Shown one piece after another: positions 17,720 through 24,909 of a DNA stretch of 43,570 bases (position 1 is its first letter; each line of letters begins with the position of its first letter). The notes beneath the pieces were generated by a model. That model saw nothing but the letters and a program-made list of their open reading frames with translations. It made no database searches and had not been told where the DNA came from. The stretch comes from a virus: IMG/VR virus record IMGVR_UViG_3300037427_002502, positions 1-43,570 of that record; one strand, written 5' to 3'. The position numbers and the translations under genes are program-made.

Positions 17720-18426
17720 CTCTGTAGTCCCTCCAATACAACTTCATTTTCCTTTTTAGTATTAGGATTAATAACCTTTACTGTATGTGATAATTTAGGC
17801 ATAGTTTCAAAGAAATTTTCAATTTCCTTAAATTGCTTAGAACTTAATTGTTCAACAAATTGAGACAATTCTTTCTTAGTACAATCTTCCGCAGTCCAAG
17901 ATTCTTCTTCAGAATAAACTTGTTCAATACAAGATGCAATCAAATCAAAAGTATCATCAACATTCATCTCTGTTGCAGAAGCAAAATTATTTTTAATAAA
18001 TTCATCTAATGATGGATACTTCATCCTTAAGGTTAATGTATCATCTAACTTAATATCTTGAGAATGATTTTTATCAATCTTTATTTGAATATCATCCAAA
18101 TTAATAAGTGCTGGTACTTGAGTCTTGCCATCATCAGGACAAGTTACCATAACTTCAACATCTTCTCCTACAGATTTACCTCTGATATTAAGGAATAGAT
18201 ATTCAATATCAAATGTAGATAATGCAGAAATTTTAACTCCTCTTGTCGTAATACAAGATGAAATTACATCTTTCACAGCATTCGCTATCATTTTAGTATC
18301 TTCGCTTTCCATCGCCAAGATAAGTATTTTTTCTTCCTTAACTAGAAAAGGTCTAAATTTAATTTTCTTTTTTGTAGAAGGTATAACCAACTCATAAGAT
18401 GGTGTTGCAATCTTTGGTAAAGGCAT
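17707..18426 (-). CDS. 26: Baseplate hub subunit gp26-like / tail assembly chaperone
   Basis: 239 residues (T4 gp26 is about 208). The start region KIATPSYELVIPSTKKKIKF ... PFLVKEEKILILAMES is characteristic of the T4 gp26 family in cyanophages. The remainder is a mixed alpha/beta protein with CPDDGKTQVP (about 100) and an acidic C-terminal half. In T4, gene 26 acts in hub assembly. The layout before the tape-measure-like genes is that of the first tail assembly chaperone (lambda G). A late promoter (18449-18456) precedes it. Its 3' end holds the slippery heptamer described separately, so normal termination gives 239 residues and a -1 slip would give 238 residues plus 62 more. Confidence 0.75.
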   Translation of the reverse strand: MPLPKIATPSYELVIPSTKKKIKFRPFLVKEEKILILAMESEDTKMIANAVKDVISSCITTRGVKISALSTFDIEYLFLNIRGKSVGEDVEVMVTCPDDGKTQVPALINLDDIQIKIDKNHSQDIKLDDTLTLRMKYPSLDEFIKNNFASATEMNVDDTFDLIASCIEQVYSEEESWTAEDCTKKELSQFVEQLSSKQFKEIENFFETMPKLSHTVKVINPNTKKENEVVLEGLQSFFG

Positions 18427-18448
18427 AATATGCTTATTTCAGTAATTT

Positions 18449-18456
18449 TATTTATA
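18449..18456 (-). promoter_or_regulatory. Late promoter TATAAATA upstream of gp26
   Basis: A perfect T4 late -10 octamer, TATAAATA, lies on the minus strand 22 bases before the gp26 ATG in a 44-base intergenic gap. It would start the mRNA for gp26, the 59-residue ORF and the tape-measure-like genes. Confidence 0.75.
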
Positions 18457-18470
18457 GGGGTTATTTGAAG

Positions 18471-19322
18471 TTATGTTACCCTACCTTCACTTACAGTAGT
18501 CCCAGAAAATTTCATATCTTTAAAATAATTAACGTTTGATAAAGTTTTTGCTATATCTTGATTCGCTCCACTATTAAGAATAGAAACATCACTAAGAAAA
18601 GCCTGCTTAGTAGTAAGAGTAGGAATTGTTGTTTTATCAATAATATTAGCATTAGATTTATCAACTGCTTTATTATTAAGATGAACTCCCCTATTTCTTT
18701 GTGCTGATGAAGTTCCACCTGCAACGTGTCTATCATAACTAAAAGTTGCAGATGCTTTTAATACTTGAGAATTTTGATAAGTTACTTGAGTGGAATTTAA
18801 ACTTAAAGGAAATAGTCCTTTAAATGTATATTCAATATATTGTCTATAATTCTTTTCAAATTTTACTATTTTAGTTTGATTAGATTTATAATCATCAGGA
18901 TATCTCATTCTAATATGATAATTAGTATCATTTAATGGATCTGAAGTTCCACCATCACTAATATATTCTAACCAATGCTCTAAAAACTTAAGGGATTTAT
19001 AATCATTATCAACATAAAATTCTAAATCAATTACAGTATAATTTTTTGTATGTGCCATTTTTTCAACCATACCCTGATGCTCTCCAACAGCATTCACAGT
19101 TGCATGAGAACTTCCTGGTAATGATGCAGAAGAACATAATAATCCAATAGTTTCAGTATGAAATCTCATATCAACTCCTTTACGTTGAAGATGAGATCTT
19201 AGATCTTCACCACCACCTGCTCCTGGTGGAAGAGCAAACTGAACATAATAATTGGAAGTTTGAGCAACATTTTGGAATGTTGGTAATATCTGGGATATTT
19301 TCTTTGGTATTGGGCGTGTCAC
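18471..19322 (-). CDS. 54: Baseplate tail-tube initiator, gp54-like
   Basis: I place the start at GTG 19322 (VTRPIPKKISQ, 283 residues). An ATG at 19388 is in frame, but it would overlap the divergent gp4 gene and its promoter. The tail-tube fold is suggested by NYYVQFALPPGAGG, LCSSASLPGSS, a strand pair KNYTVIDLEFYVDNDYKSLKFLEHWLEYI, and the closing FKGLFPLSLNST ... KASATFSYDRH. T4 gp54 (about 320 residues) and its relatives gp19 and gp48 have this order of elements. The protein would prime tube polymerisation on the baseplate. The C-terminal ~60 residues have no parallel that I know. gp48 lies on the other strand nearby. Confidence 0.6.
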   Translation of the reverse strand: MTRPIPKKISQILPTFQNVAQTSNYYVQFALPPGAGGGEDLRSHLQRKGVDMRFHTETIGLLCSSASLPGSSHATVNAVGEHQGMVEKMAHTKNYTVIDLEFYVDNDYKSLKFLEHWLEYISDGGTSDPLNDTNYHIRMRYPDDYKSNQTKIVKFEKNYRQYIEYTFKGLFPLSLNSTQVTYQNSQVLKASATFSYDRHVAGGTSSAQRNRGVHLNNKAVDKSNANIIDKTTIPTLTTKQAFLSDVSILNSGANQDIAKTLSNVNYFKDMKFSGTTVSEGRVT

Positions 19323-19356
19323 TCTAAATAGTTTTACTATATCATTTCTATTTAGA
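19323..19356. promoter_or_regulatory. Symmetric divergent late promoter pair (9-bp inverted repeat)
   Basis: TCTAAATAG (19323-19331) and its perfect inverse CTATTTAGA (19348-19356) are separated by 16 bases. Each strand thus has a CTAAATA late-type box about 26 bases before a start codon: ATG 19356 for gp4 on the plus strand and GTG 19322 for the gp54-like gene on the minus strand. The same TCTAAATAG precedes gp48. Confidence 0.65.
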
Positions 19357-19790
19357 TGGCTTATAAAGGAAAATATCGACCATCTCATCCACGAAAGTAT
19401 AAAGGTGACCCAACAGAAATAACCTTTAGATCATTATGGGAAAGAAAATTTATGATTTACTGTGATTCCAATGCTAATGTATTAGAATGGGCAAGTGAAG
19501 AAATTGCTATCCCATATCGTGGTCCTGATGGAAAACCACATCGATACTTTCCAGACTTCTATATGAAAGTAAAAGAAAGTAATGGTTTAATAAAAAGGTA
19601 TATTATAGAAGTTAAACCACTAAAACAATGTGCTCCACCCAAAAAACCAAAAAGACAAACTAAAGGATATATTCGTGAGGCATTTGAATATGCTAGAAAT
19701 CAAGCAAAGTGGAAGGAAGCAAGAGAATGGTGTGCTGATAGACAATGGGAATTTAAAGTAGTTACTGAAAAAGAACTAGGTATAAAATAA
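19356..19790 (+). CDS. 4: Head completion protein gp4-like (PD-(D/E)XK nuclease fold)
   Basis: 144 residues (T4 gp4 is about 150). The order TFRSLWERKFMIYCD, YFPDFYM and YIIEVKP gives nuclease-type residues E29, D67 and E85-x-K87, as in TnsA-like endonucleases and T4 gp4. The protein acts at the head-filling step by maturing or sealing the portal end of packaged heads before tail joining. It is the first gene of a plus-strand island, starts under a divergent late promoter, and its TAATG overlap couples it to the next gene. Confidence 0.8.
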   Translation: MAYKGKYRPSHPRKYKGDPTEITFRSLWERKFMIYCDSNANVLEWASEEIAIPYRGPDGKPHRYFPDFYMKVKESNGLIKRYIIEVKPLKQCAPPKKPKRQTKGYIREAFEYARNQAKWKEAREWCADRQWEFKVVTEKELGIK

Positions 19791-20188
19791 TGGCACAAAG
19801 AGAAACTTTTCTACAAAGTCAAAAAAGAAAATTAGCAGCACAAAATAGAATTACACCAGTTTTAGATGGATTATATGGAACAGAAAATCCTGATGATTTA
19901 GCAACTGAAGTATTAGATGTATTAACTGAAGGTGGTAAAGTTCCTGAAGTAGGAAACTATTATGTATTCATCTATAAACCAAAAACACCAAATATACAAT
20001 ATGATCAACATCCACTAGTTGCTGTATTTGATGTATTTGAATGGGGATTTCGTGGTTTAAACTATCATTGGGGTGAAGTTAGGCAATATACTTGGAATGA
20101 AGTTATAGGTGGGTTGTATAAAGTGAGTTCTTTAGAACTAAGATCACTAAGGACAATTCCTTTCGCTAGATTTCGTCTAAATAGTTGA
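19790..20188 (+). CDS. Uncharacterised virion-cluster protein between gp4 and gp48
   Basis: 132 residues, translationally coupled to gp4 by TAATG. It begins MAQRETFLQSQKRKLAAQNR, a basic helix, followed by a beta-rich part with YYVFIYKPKTPNIQYDQHPLVAV and an aromatic segment FEWGFRGLNYHWGEVRQYTW. I have the impression that similar proteins neighbour gp4 in other cyanophages, but I know of no function. There is no catalytic motif or membrane segment. Context suggests a role in head completion or the head-tail joint. Confidence 0.7.
   Translation: MAQRETFLQSQKRKLAAQNRITPVLDGLYGTENPDDLATEVLDVLTEGGKVPEVGNYYVFIYKPKTPNIQYDQHPLVAVFDVFEWGFRGLNYHWGEVRQYTWNEVIGGLYKVSSLELRSLRTIPFARFRLNS
20176..20184 (+). 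promoter_or_regulatory. Late-type promoter TCTAAATAG upstream of gp48
   Basis: TCTAAATAG lies at 20176-20184, inside the last codons of the preceding gene and 26 bases before the gp48 ATG. It is identical to both arms of the divergent promoter at 19323-19356, which makes it a repeated promoter element rather than chance. Confidence 0.6.
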
Positions 20189-20210
20189 TAATCCATATAA
20201 AAGGTCGATA

Positions 20211-21401
20211 ATGGCAATGGGAACCTGGCGGGTAGATCCGCAAGAGAATAGAGAACTACAAATAAAGAGTGGTGTTGATAAGAAGAAACTTTTAGGATCA
20301 ACTAAACAAACCACAAAAGATGGTGCTAAGAAAGATAGTAAGAATAAAGGTGACGATGGAAAATATTATGTATACCCAATGGATGAGTCTAATAAAGAGA
20401 CTCATAATAGAGATTCATTATTAATTAAATGTATTCAATATCAACCACCAAAGGCTGGTAGTGATGATGCTATGAAATTTGAAGGTGGACAAAAAGCACA
20501 AGAAGCAGTATATGCTAAACAGGGTAGTTTTCTTGGTATAGGTGGAAAACAAGTATTAGAAAAAGAAGGTGTAAAAGCAACAAAAGATAATTGGAATATA
20601 GGAACAGATGCTAGTGATAGATTTAACAGAGACGCTGGAACTAAAAAACAAAAAATTCAATACTATATTGAATTACCAATACCTCAACAAATAAATGATA
20701 GTAATTCTGTTACTTGGGGTGAAAATTCTATGAATTTATTCCAACTAGCAGGATTAACAGGTGCAAAGCAACTTATAGAAAATCCAAGAGCAGCAGTAGA
20801 AAATATTGTATCTGTAGGAAAGAATATCTTAGGTGGAGAAGGTGGAACTAATGAACTTGGATTAAATGCAGATGTTGCCAATGCTCTATCGGCTGCAGTT
20901 GCTGGTAAAGCAGTTAATGCTTTTGGTGCAAACATTAGTTCAAGATCAGTTATATCAAGAGCAACTGGACAAATTTTAAATTCAAATAAAGAATTACTAT
21001 TTGAAGGTGTGAATATAAGACAATTTCCTTTTAATATAACATTTACTCCTAGAAGTTCTGGAGAAGCAAGTGCTGTTAGACAAATAATTAGAAAATTGAA
21101 GCAATCTATGGCACCAAAAAGAGGATCCACGACTGTTGCTTCAGCCTCTGGTGGATGGCTTATACAAGCACCAGACGCATTTATATTAGAATATAGAAGA
21201 GGTACGAAAATACATCCATTCTTAAATAAATTTAAACCTACAGTTTTAACAAGTATGTCTGTTAATTATACTGGAGCAGGTACTTATGCTTCATATGCTG
21301 ATGGAAATCCCGTTAGTTTACAAATGTCATTAGTATTCAAGGAATTAAATCCAATTTATGCAGAAGATTACGACAAAGTTGAAGGAGGAGTAGGATACTA
21401 A
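20211..21401 (+). CDS. 48: Baseplate tail-tube cap/initiator gp48-like
   Basis: 396 residues (T4 gp48 is about 364). A Lys/Asp-rich N-terminus (about residues 20-55) is followed by SLLIKCIQYQPPKAG, typical of cyanophage gp48, then KQKIQYYIELPIPQQINDSNSVTWGENSMN, a helical Gly/Ala region, and the C-terminal tube-like domain with FRPFN-type strands (IRQFPFNITFTPRSSGEASAV ... FILEYRRGTKIHPFLNKFKPTVLTSMSVNYTGAG). The protein sits on the baseplate dome and starts tail-tube assembly. It overlaps gp53 by TAATG. Confidence 0.8.
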   Translation: MAMGTWRVDPQENRELQIKSGVDKKKLLGSTKQTTKDGAKKDSKNKGDDGKYYVYPMDESNKETHNRDSLLIKCIQYQPPKAGSDDAMKFEGGQKAQEAVYAKQGSFLGIGGKQVLEKEGVKATKDNWNIGTDASDRFNRDAGTKKQKIQYYIELPIPQQINDSNSVTWGENSMNLFQLAGLTGAKQLIENPRAAVENIVSVGKNILGGEGGTNELGLNADVANALSAAVAGKAVNAFGANISSRSVISRATGQILNSNKELLFEGVNIRQFPFNITFTPRSSGEASAVRQIIRKLKQSMAPKRGSTTVASASGGWLIQAPDAFILEYRRGTKIHPFLNKFKPTVLTSMSVNYTGAGTYASYADGNPVSLQMSLVFKELNPIYAEDYDKVEGGVGY

Positions 21402-22237
21402 TGGGATACTTTAGAGAACTACCAAACGTAGCATATAAATCTCCACTATCACATACAAATTCTTCTGGAGATTATATATTTGTTAAAAATATTTTCAGAA
21501 AAACTAAAATGATGGATTGGTTATCGACCAATGCCACATTATTTAATAAATTTCAAATAGGAGATGGTGATAGACCAGATACAATTGCAGAAGCAATGTA
21601 TGGAGATCCAACTTTAGATTATGTTGTGATATTAACTGCTGGTATTACAAATATTAGAAATCAATGGCCATTAACTGACAATGATCTTTATGATTATGCT
21701 CTAGAAAAATATGGTTCTGAAGCAAATCTTAATGCAGCACATCATTATGAAACATATGAAATTAGGGATGAAAATCAAAATCTAGTTATGCCTGAAGGAT
21801 CTATAGTAGATGATAAATTTAAAATAGATGGTCCAGGTAAAAGACCTAATAGTTCTTCAGCACAAATCCAATGGACACTTATAAAAGATTCTGGTAATGA
21901 AACATTAACTCAAGATGAAATAGGTATGGTTAATGCATTTACTGTTCCAGATCTAGAAGCAATAGCAACTTTTAATTCTAAAACAGATGATGATGGAAAT
22001 GAAATTGGAACTTATAGTTACGGACCTGCATCAGTATCAAATAGTTTAGGATATGCAGTATCAAATTTAAGTTATGAAATTCTTGAAAATGAAAAGAAAA
22101 GATCTATAGATGTTTTACGTGAAGGATATTTACAACTATTCTTAAGTAATTTACGTGAAATAATGCAATATGATAGAAATTCCCAATATATACATTCTTC
22201 ACTAATAGGTTCTCAGAACGTTAATATAGTAGACTAA
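21401..22237 (+). CDS. 53: Baseplate wedge protein gp53-like
   Basis: 278 residues (T4 gp53 is about 196). The N-terminal ~115 residues carry the gp53 hallmark: MGYFRELPNVAY, YIFVKNIFRKTKM, FQIGDGDRPDTIAEAMYGDP and YVVILTAGITNIRNQWPL. A LysM-like/wedge motif around PDTIAEAMYG is shared by gp53 proteins. The middle segment (about 125-215) is an insertion relative to T4. The end returns to YEILENEKKRSIDVLREGYLQLFLSNLREIMQYD, which matches gp53 C-termini. It is the last gene of the plus-strand island and is followed by a terminator. Confidence 0.85.
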   Translation: MGYFRELPNVAYKSPLSHTNSSGDYIFVKNIFRKTKMMDWLSTNATLFNKFQIGDGDRPDTIAEAMYGDPTLDYVVILTAGITNIRNQWPLTDNDLYDYALEKYGSEANLNAAHHYETYEIRDENQNLVMPEGSIVDDKFKIDGPGKRPNSSSAQIQWTLIKDSGNETLTQDEIGMVNAFTVPDLEAIATFNSKTDDDGNEIGTYSYGPASVSNSLGYAVSNLSYEILENEKKRSIDVLREGYLQLFLSNLREIMQYDRNSQYIHSSLIGSQNVNIVD

Positions 22238-22238
22238 A

Positions 22239-22262
22239 AAAGGGGTTCGTTAGAACCCCTTT
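22239..22262. terminator. Bidirectional intrinsic terminator between gp53 and gp32
   Basis: AAAGGGGTTC (22239-22248) pairs perfectly with GAACCCCTTT (22253-22262) around a GTTA loop. A-rich flanks give a short U tract in either direction. It sits between the convergent gp53 (plus) and gp32 (minus), only 7 bases from the gp32 stop. Confidence 0.9.
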
Positions 22263-22268
22263 CTCGTG

Positions 22269-23150
22269 TTACTCAGCAGCGAGTTTAGCAAAGTATGATA
22301 ACGTTTCGTCATCATCTTCAGTTGCTGAAGGTGTAGGTTCTGCAACAGTAGGAGAAGATGCTTTAACCTCTTCAAACTCTTGCTCTACAGTTTCAGCATC
22401 GTTACGAACTTGCTTGTTACCAAGAACATAACCAAGACGAGTCTTAAGTTCATCATAAGACTTGAACTGATCAGCAGCTACATGCTCTTCTAGAGAATAT
22501 TCTTTCTCCCAAATTGCTTCTAGTGCCTCATCATCTTTAAGAAGAGGACTTACAGCAGCAAACTCTGAAGAGTCATAGTTACGATAACCAGCAACGTTCT
22601 TTGCCTTCAACTTGAAGTTAGCACCTTGCCAGAAATCGAATGGATCAATTGCTTCCTCATCCTCAAACTCAGGTTGCATTGCTGCAGTTAGTTTGTCAAA
22701 GATTTTCTTACCATACTTGTATAAGAAAGTCTTGCCTTCATTTTCAGGATTAGCAGGATCCTTTACGACATAGATGTTACTGATATAGGTAAGTTTACGC
22801 TTCTGCTTACGAGCAGCATCTTTACCAGCATCTGTGCCATTGTTCCAGAGTAAAGTATTGTGCTCTGAAACTGGATCTTTACCACCAAGAGTAGTAAGAG
22901 AGTTTTCGATGTACCAACCACCAGGACCTTGGAAGGCATGGGAGTATAGTTTTACAAATGGTAGATCTTCACCATTTGGTGCGGGTAGGAAACGGATAAC
23001 GGCATAACCATTGCCTGATTTATCACATTCTAGTTTCCATAGACGGTCATCACCTTGACCACCTGTGTTATTCATTTTCTCAACTTCTTTCACAAGTTTT
23101 TGTGTAAGAGAGCCAAGTTTTGATTGCTTTTTAAGATTAGCAAACGACAT
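22269..23150 (-). CDS. 32: Single-stranded DNA-binding protein gp32-like, zinc ligands absent
   Basis: 293 residues (T4 gp32 is 301). Residues 5-22 form the basic LAST-like N-terminal segment (LKKQSKLGSLTQKLVKEV) used for cooperative binding. The core matches gp32: IRFLPAPNGED, GGWYIENS, YISNIYVVKDPANPENEGKTFLYKYGKKI, FWQGANFKLKAKNVAGYRNYDSSEF. The acidic C-terminal tail ends TEDDDETLSYFAKLAAE and would contact gp59 and other replisome proteins. The T4 zinc site (one His and three Cys) aligns with residues ~82-105, where no Cys is present. An AGG ribosome site precedes the ATG, and a strong sigma70-type promoter lies upstream. Confidence 0.9.
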   Translation of the reverse strand: MSFANLKKQSKLGSLTQKLVKEVEKMNNTGGQGDDRLWKLECDKSGNGYAVIRFLPAPNGEDLPFVKLYSHAFQGPGGWYIENSLTTLGGKDPVSEHNTLLWNNGTDAGKDAARKQKRKLTYISNIYVVKDPANPENEGKTFLYKYGKKIFDKLTAAMQPEFEDEEAIDPFDFWQGANFKLKAKNVAGYRNYDSSEFAAVSPLLKDDEALEAIWEKEYSLEEHVAADQFKSYDELKTRLGYVLGNKQVRNDAETVEQEFEEVKASSPTVAEPTPSATEDDDETLSYFAKLAAE

Positions 23151-23190
23151 TTAGATTACCTCGGATTAATTAGATTCGTTGGATGTTTAG

Positions 23191-23219
23191 ATTATAGCAG
23201 AGAAATGCTTACTAGTCAA
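23191..23219 (-). promoter_or_regulatory. Sigma70-type promoter of gp32
   Basis: Minus strand: TTGACT (23219-23214), 17 bases, then TATAAT (23196-23191) with an upstream TG giving an extended -10 (TGCTATAAT). The -35 box overlaps the TAG stop of the DUF1825-like gene (23212-23214). It gives gp32 its own early/middle transcript. Confidence 0.8.
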
Positions 23220-23541
23220 TACGCTGCTTAAGAGCTTCAATAGTATTAGTCATTCCATTAAACAATACAGATATATCTGTACCTGGTGGAAATCCTAAAG
23301 CACAAACGGATTTTTCCAAATCCTTTTTCATTTTCTTAGCAGTGGGATCATCAGTTAAAGAGAGTCTAGTATACATCACTCTTTGTTTATCTAGTAGTTC
23401 AGTTAAATTATCAATATGTTCCAATTGATCTTCACGGGACATTGTATCAAAAGAAAATCCAGCATTGTAGATTATCTCTTGTAGACGATTAATTTCAGTT
23501 AATTCGTCTCTAATGATTTCTGAATCGAAAAATTCACTCAT
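23212..23541 (-). CDS. DUF1825-like protein
   Basis: 109 residues. The start MSEFFDSEIIRDEL and the helical segment LTELLDKQRVMYTRLSLTDDPTAKKM match the pattern of the cyanobacterial DUF1825 family (FFDSEI, then an L-x-KQR-x-x-YTR-like helix), whose members are about 100-110 residues and of unknown function. It is all helical, with no catalytic motif or signal. It is inserted between gp59 and gp32, which are adjacent in T4, and its start overlaps the gp59 stop by 8 bases. This is one of the best indications of a cyanobacterial host. A role beside ssDNA-binding proteins is only suggested by position. Confidence 0.75.
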   Translation of the reverse strand: MSEFFDSEIIRDELTEINRLQEIIYNAGFSFDTMSREDQLEHIDNLTELLDKQRVMYTRLSLTDDPTAKKMKKDLEKSVCALGFPPGTDISVLFNGMTNTIEALKQRID

Positions 23542-24124
23542 TTACTATGTCCCTTAGTACTTTTTTAAACTGAAATATATTAATATTTAGGAAAGGTAAA
23601 TACTTTTTTAATTTTAAACTTACGGTTTCCCATACAGGATCTGTTAGTTTTTTATCAAAATCTTTTTTGAAAGAAAAGACTTTTTCCAGTATTGAAAGCG
23701 TTTCTAGCGAAATCTCTCCACCCAAATACCTTTTTAGTAACAGGGGATGTCCCATCGAGCAATTGAACACTTCGTCTAAGTTCTTCTCCGATAATAATTC
23801 GCTGATTTGTTCTTTGAACAAGTAAGTCAAACTCTGTTGACGCATCATCCATTCTGAGTATGTTCTTTCTCCAGAATTGATTATTTCTCCGATCCATAAA
23901 TTTTGCGGGTTAGTAGAATTAATAAAATTAGACAATAGAAAATCAACTATCTCCTTATCAGAGTATTTCCTAGAAGTCTTTTCAAACCAATACTTATCCT
24001 TCCTCTTATTAAAGGAAGTCATAGTTGCACGAGATTTACCTCCATACTTAAAAAAGTCAAATTTAGGATTAGTAAAATGACTTTTCATTGAAAGATATGT
24101 ACGATAAGTCTCAAACGGTGTCAC
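23534..24124 (-). CDS. 59: Replicative helicase loader gp59-like
   Basis: 196 residues from the GTG at 24124 (VTPFETYRTYLSMKSHF). An in-frame ATG lies at 24178, but the extra residues are low-complexity and fall inside the upstream gene. T4 gp59 (217 residues) shares the elements TYLSMKSHF ... YDFFKYGG-like, FNKRKDKYWFEKTSRKYSDKEI, FINS ... LWIGEI and the C-terminal VWETVSLKLKKYLPFLNIN. The protein loads the gp41 helicase on gp32-covered forks and promotes recombination-dependent replication. gp32 follows nearby as in T4, with the DUF1825-like gene inserted between them. Confidence 0.85.
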   Translation of the reverse strand: MTPFETYRTYLSMKSHFTNPKFDFFKYGGKSRATMTSFNKRKDKYWFEKTSRKYSDKEIVDFLLSNFINSTNPQNLWIGEIINSGERTYSEWMMRQQSLTYLFKEQISELLSEKNLDEVFNCSMGHPLLLKRYLGGEISLETLSILEKVFSFKKDFDKKLTDPVWETVSLKLKKYLPFLNINIFQFKKVLRDIVNE

Positions 24125-24329
24125 TTTCGTCCTCAACATCATTTTCATTTTCAGTTTCAAATTCAGTAATCGCATCAATAGGAATTTCTGCTTCTCCTAT
24201 GCGATACCAATGTACAATTTCATCAGATTTCCAACTTTTTCGTTTTCCAATATACTCAAGGTCAGGCATATTATAGTCACGCAAAATAGCCTGTAAACGA
24301 TAATGTAATAAATCAAGTTTAGTTGGCAT
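24111..24329 (-). CDS. Small acidic-tailed unknown protein upstream of gp59
   Basis: 72 residues: a helical basic N-terminal part (KLDLLHYRLQAILRDYNMPDLEYIGKRKSW) and a strongly acidic C-terminus (ETENENDVEDESDTV). It overlaps the 2OG oxygenase gene by 11 bases upstream and the proposed gp59 start by 14 bases. T4 has gene 33 directly before 59, but the 86-residue gene at 24910-25170 fits gp33 much better by sequence. I know of no family for this protein. Confidence 0.65.
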   Translation of the reverse strand: MPTKLDLLHYRLQAILRDYNMPDLEYIGKRKSWKSDEIVHWYRIGEAEIPIDAITEFETENENDVEDESDTV

Positions 24330-24894
24330 TTGGTGTAATAGTAAATTTACTCATCATGGCTGTAGGTGTAAACCACCCAGTCAATATATACTTAGTTCCA
24401 CTAATAGGAGGATTACCCCTATGCAAATGAGTGAAACTACCTGGCCAAATAACAGCAATATTTCTCCTTGGTTTGATTTTAAGTTGCTGATACAAAAATT
24501 CAGTCTCTCCACCTTCTTCAACATCATTAAGATATATCATCCATGCAAGAACACGATGTCTATATGCCCAATTGCTATTTTCGCAATGGAAAGTATGATA
24601 ACCTTCTAATGGTTCTGTTTTTTGAAGAAGTATAGATCCACTACACCATTCTGTACCTTGATCTTGTAGATAAGGAAAATCACCTATGTAAGGAGTAAAT
24701 GCTTTCTCAAGAAGATTACCATTAACCTCTTTACATTCTCTTGGCCAATAAGCATCTAACTCTACTTGTTTGTCCTTCCTTGTTACTTGAGAACGAGGAA
24801 TCCAAGTTACAGATTGTTCCGCTAATTGAATTAAATGTTTTACTAATTTATTTGATAAAACATCATCATAAGTTCTAATAAAATTTTCATTCAT
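24319..24894 (-). CDS. 2OG-Fe(II) oxygenase, prolyl-4-hydroxylase-like
   Basis: 191 residues. The iron ligands appear as H103-C-E105 (an HxE variant of HxD) and H158 in the LHRGNP motif; K168 in GTKYILTGWF is the likely 2OG-binding residue in place of arginine. WMIYLNDVEEGGETEF (about 118-133) is the family signature strand. This pattern is that of the prolyl-4-hydroxylase superfamily proteins often seen in cyanophages. Its place inside the replication operon, between gp33 and gp59, suggests early or middle expression, unlike the oxygenase near the collagen-like fibre. The substrate is unknown. Confidence 0.85.
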   Translation of the reverse strand: MNENFIRTYDDVLSNKLVKHLIQLAEQSVTWIPRSQVTRKDKQVELDAYWPRECKEVNGNLLEKAFTPYIGDFPYLQDQGTEWCSGSILLQKTEPLEGYHTFHCENSNWAYRHRVLAWMIYLNDVEEGGETEFLYQQLKIKPRRNIAVIWPGSFTHLHRGNPPISGTKYILTGWFTPTAMMSKFTITPNAN

Positions 24895-24909
24895 TATAAA
24901 GGAGATACA

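Noticed and set aside
17536-17727. 63-residue plus-strand ORF antisense to the 59-residue gene
   Set aside because: No ribosome site or promoter, and the minus-strand ORF has better context (coupling on both sides and frameshift phase).
19323-19388. ATG start at 19388 for the gp54-like gene
   Set aside because: It would run through the divergent promoter and the first codons of gp4; the extra residues look unlike a protein N-terminus, while GTG 19322 fits the symmetrical promoter.
24125-24178. N-terminal extension of gp59 (MMRLLNLKLKMKMM...)
   Set aside because: Low-complexity reading of the acidic tail codons of the upstream gene in another frame; gp59 similarity begins at VTPFETY.
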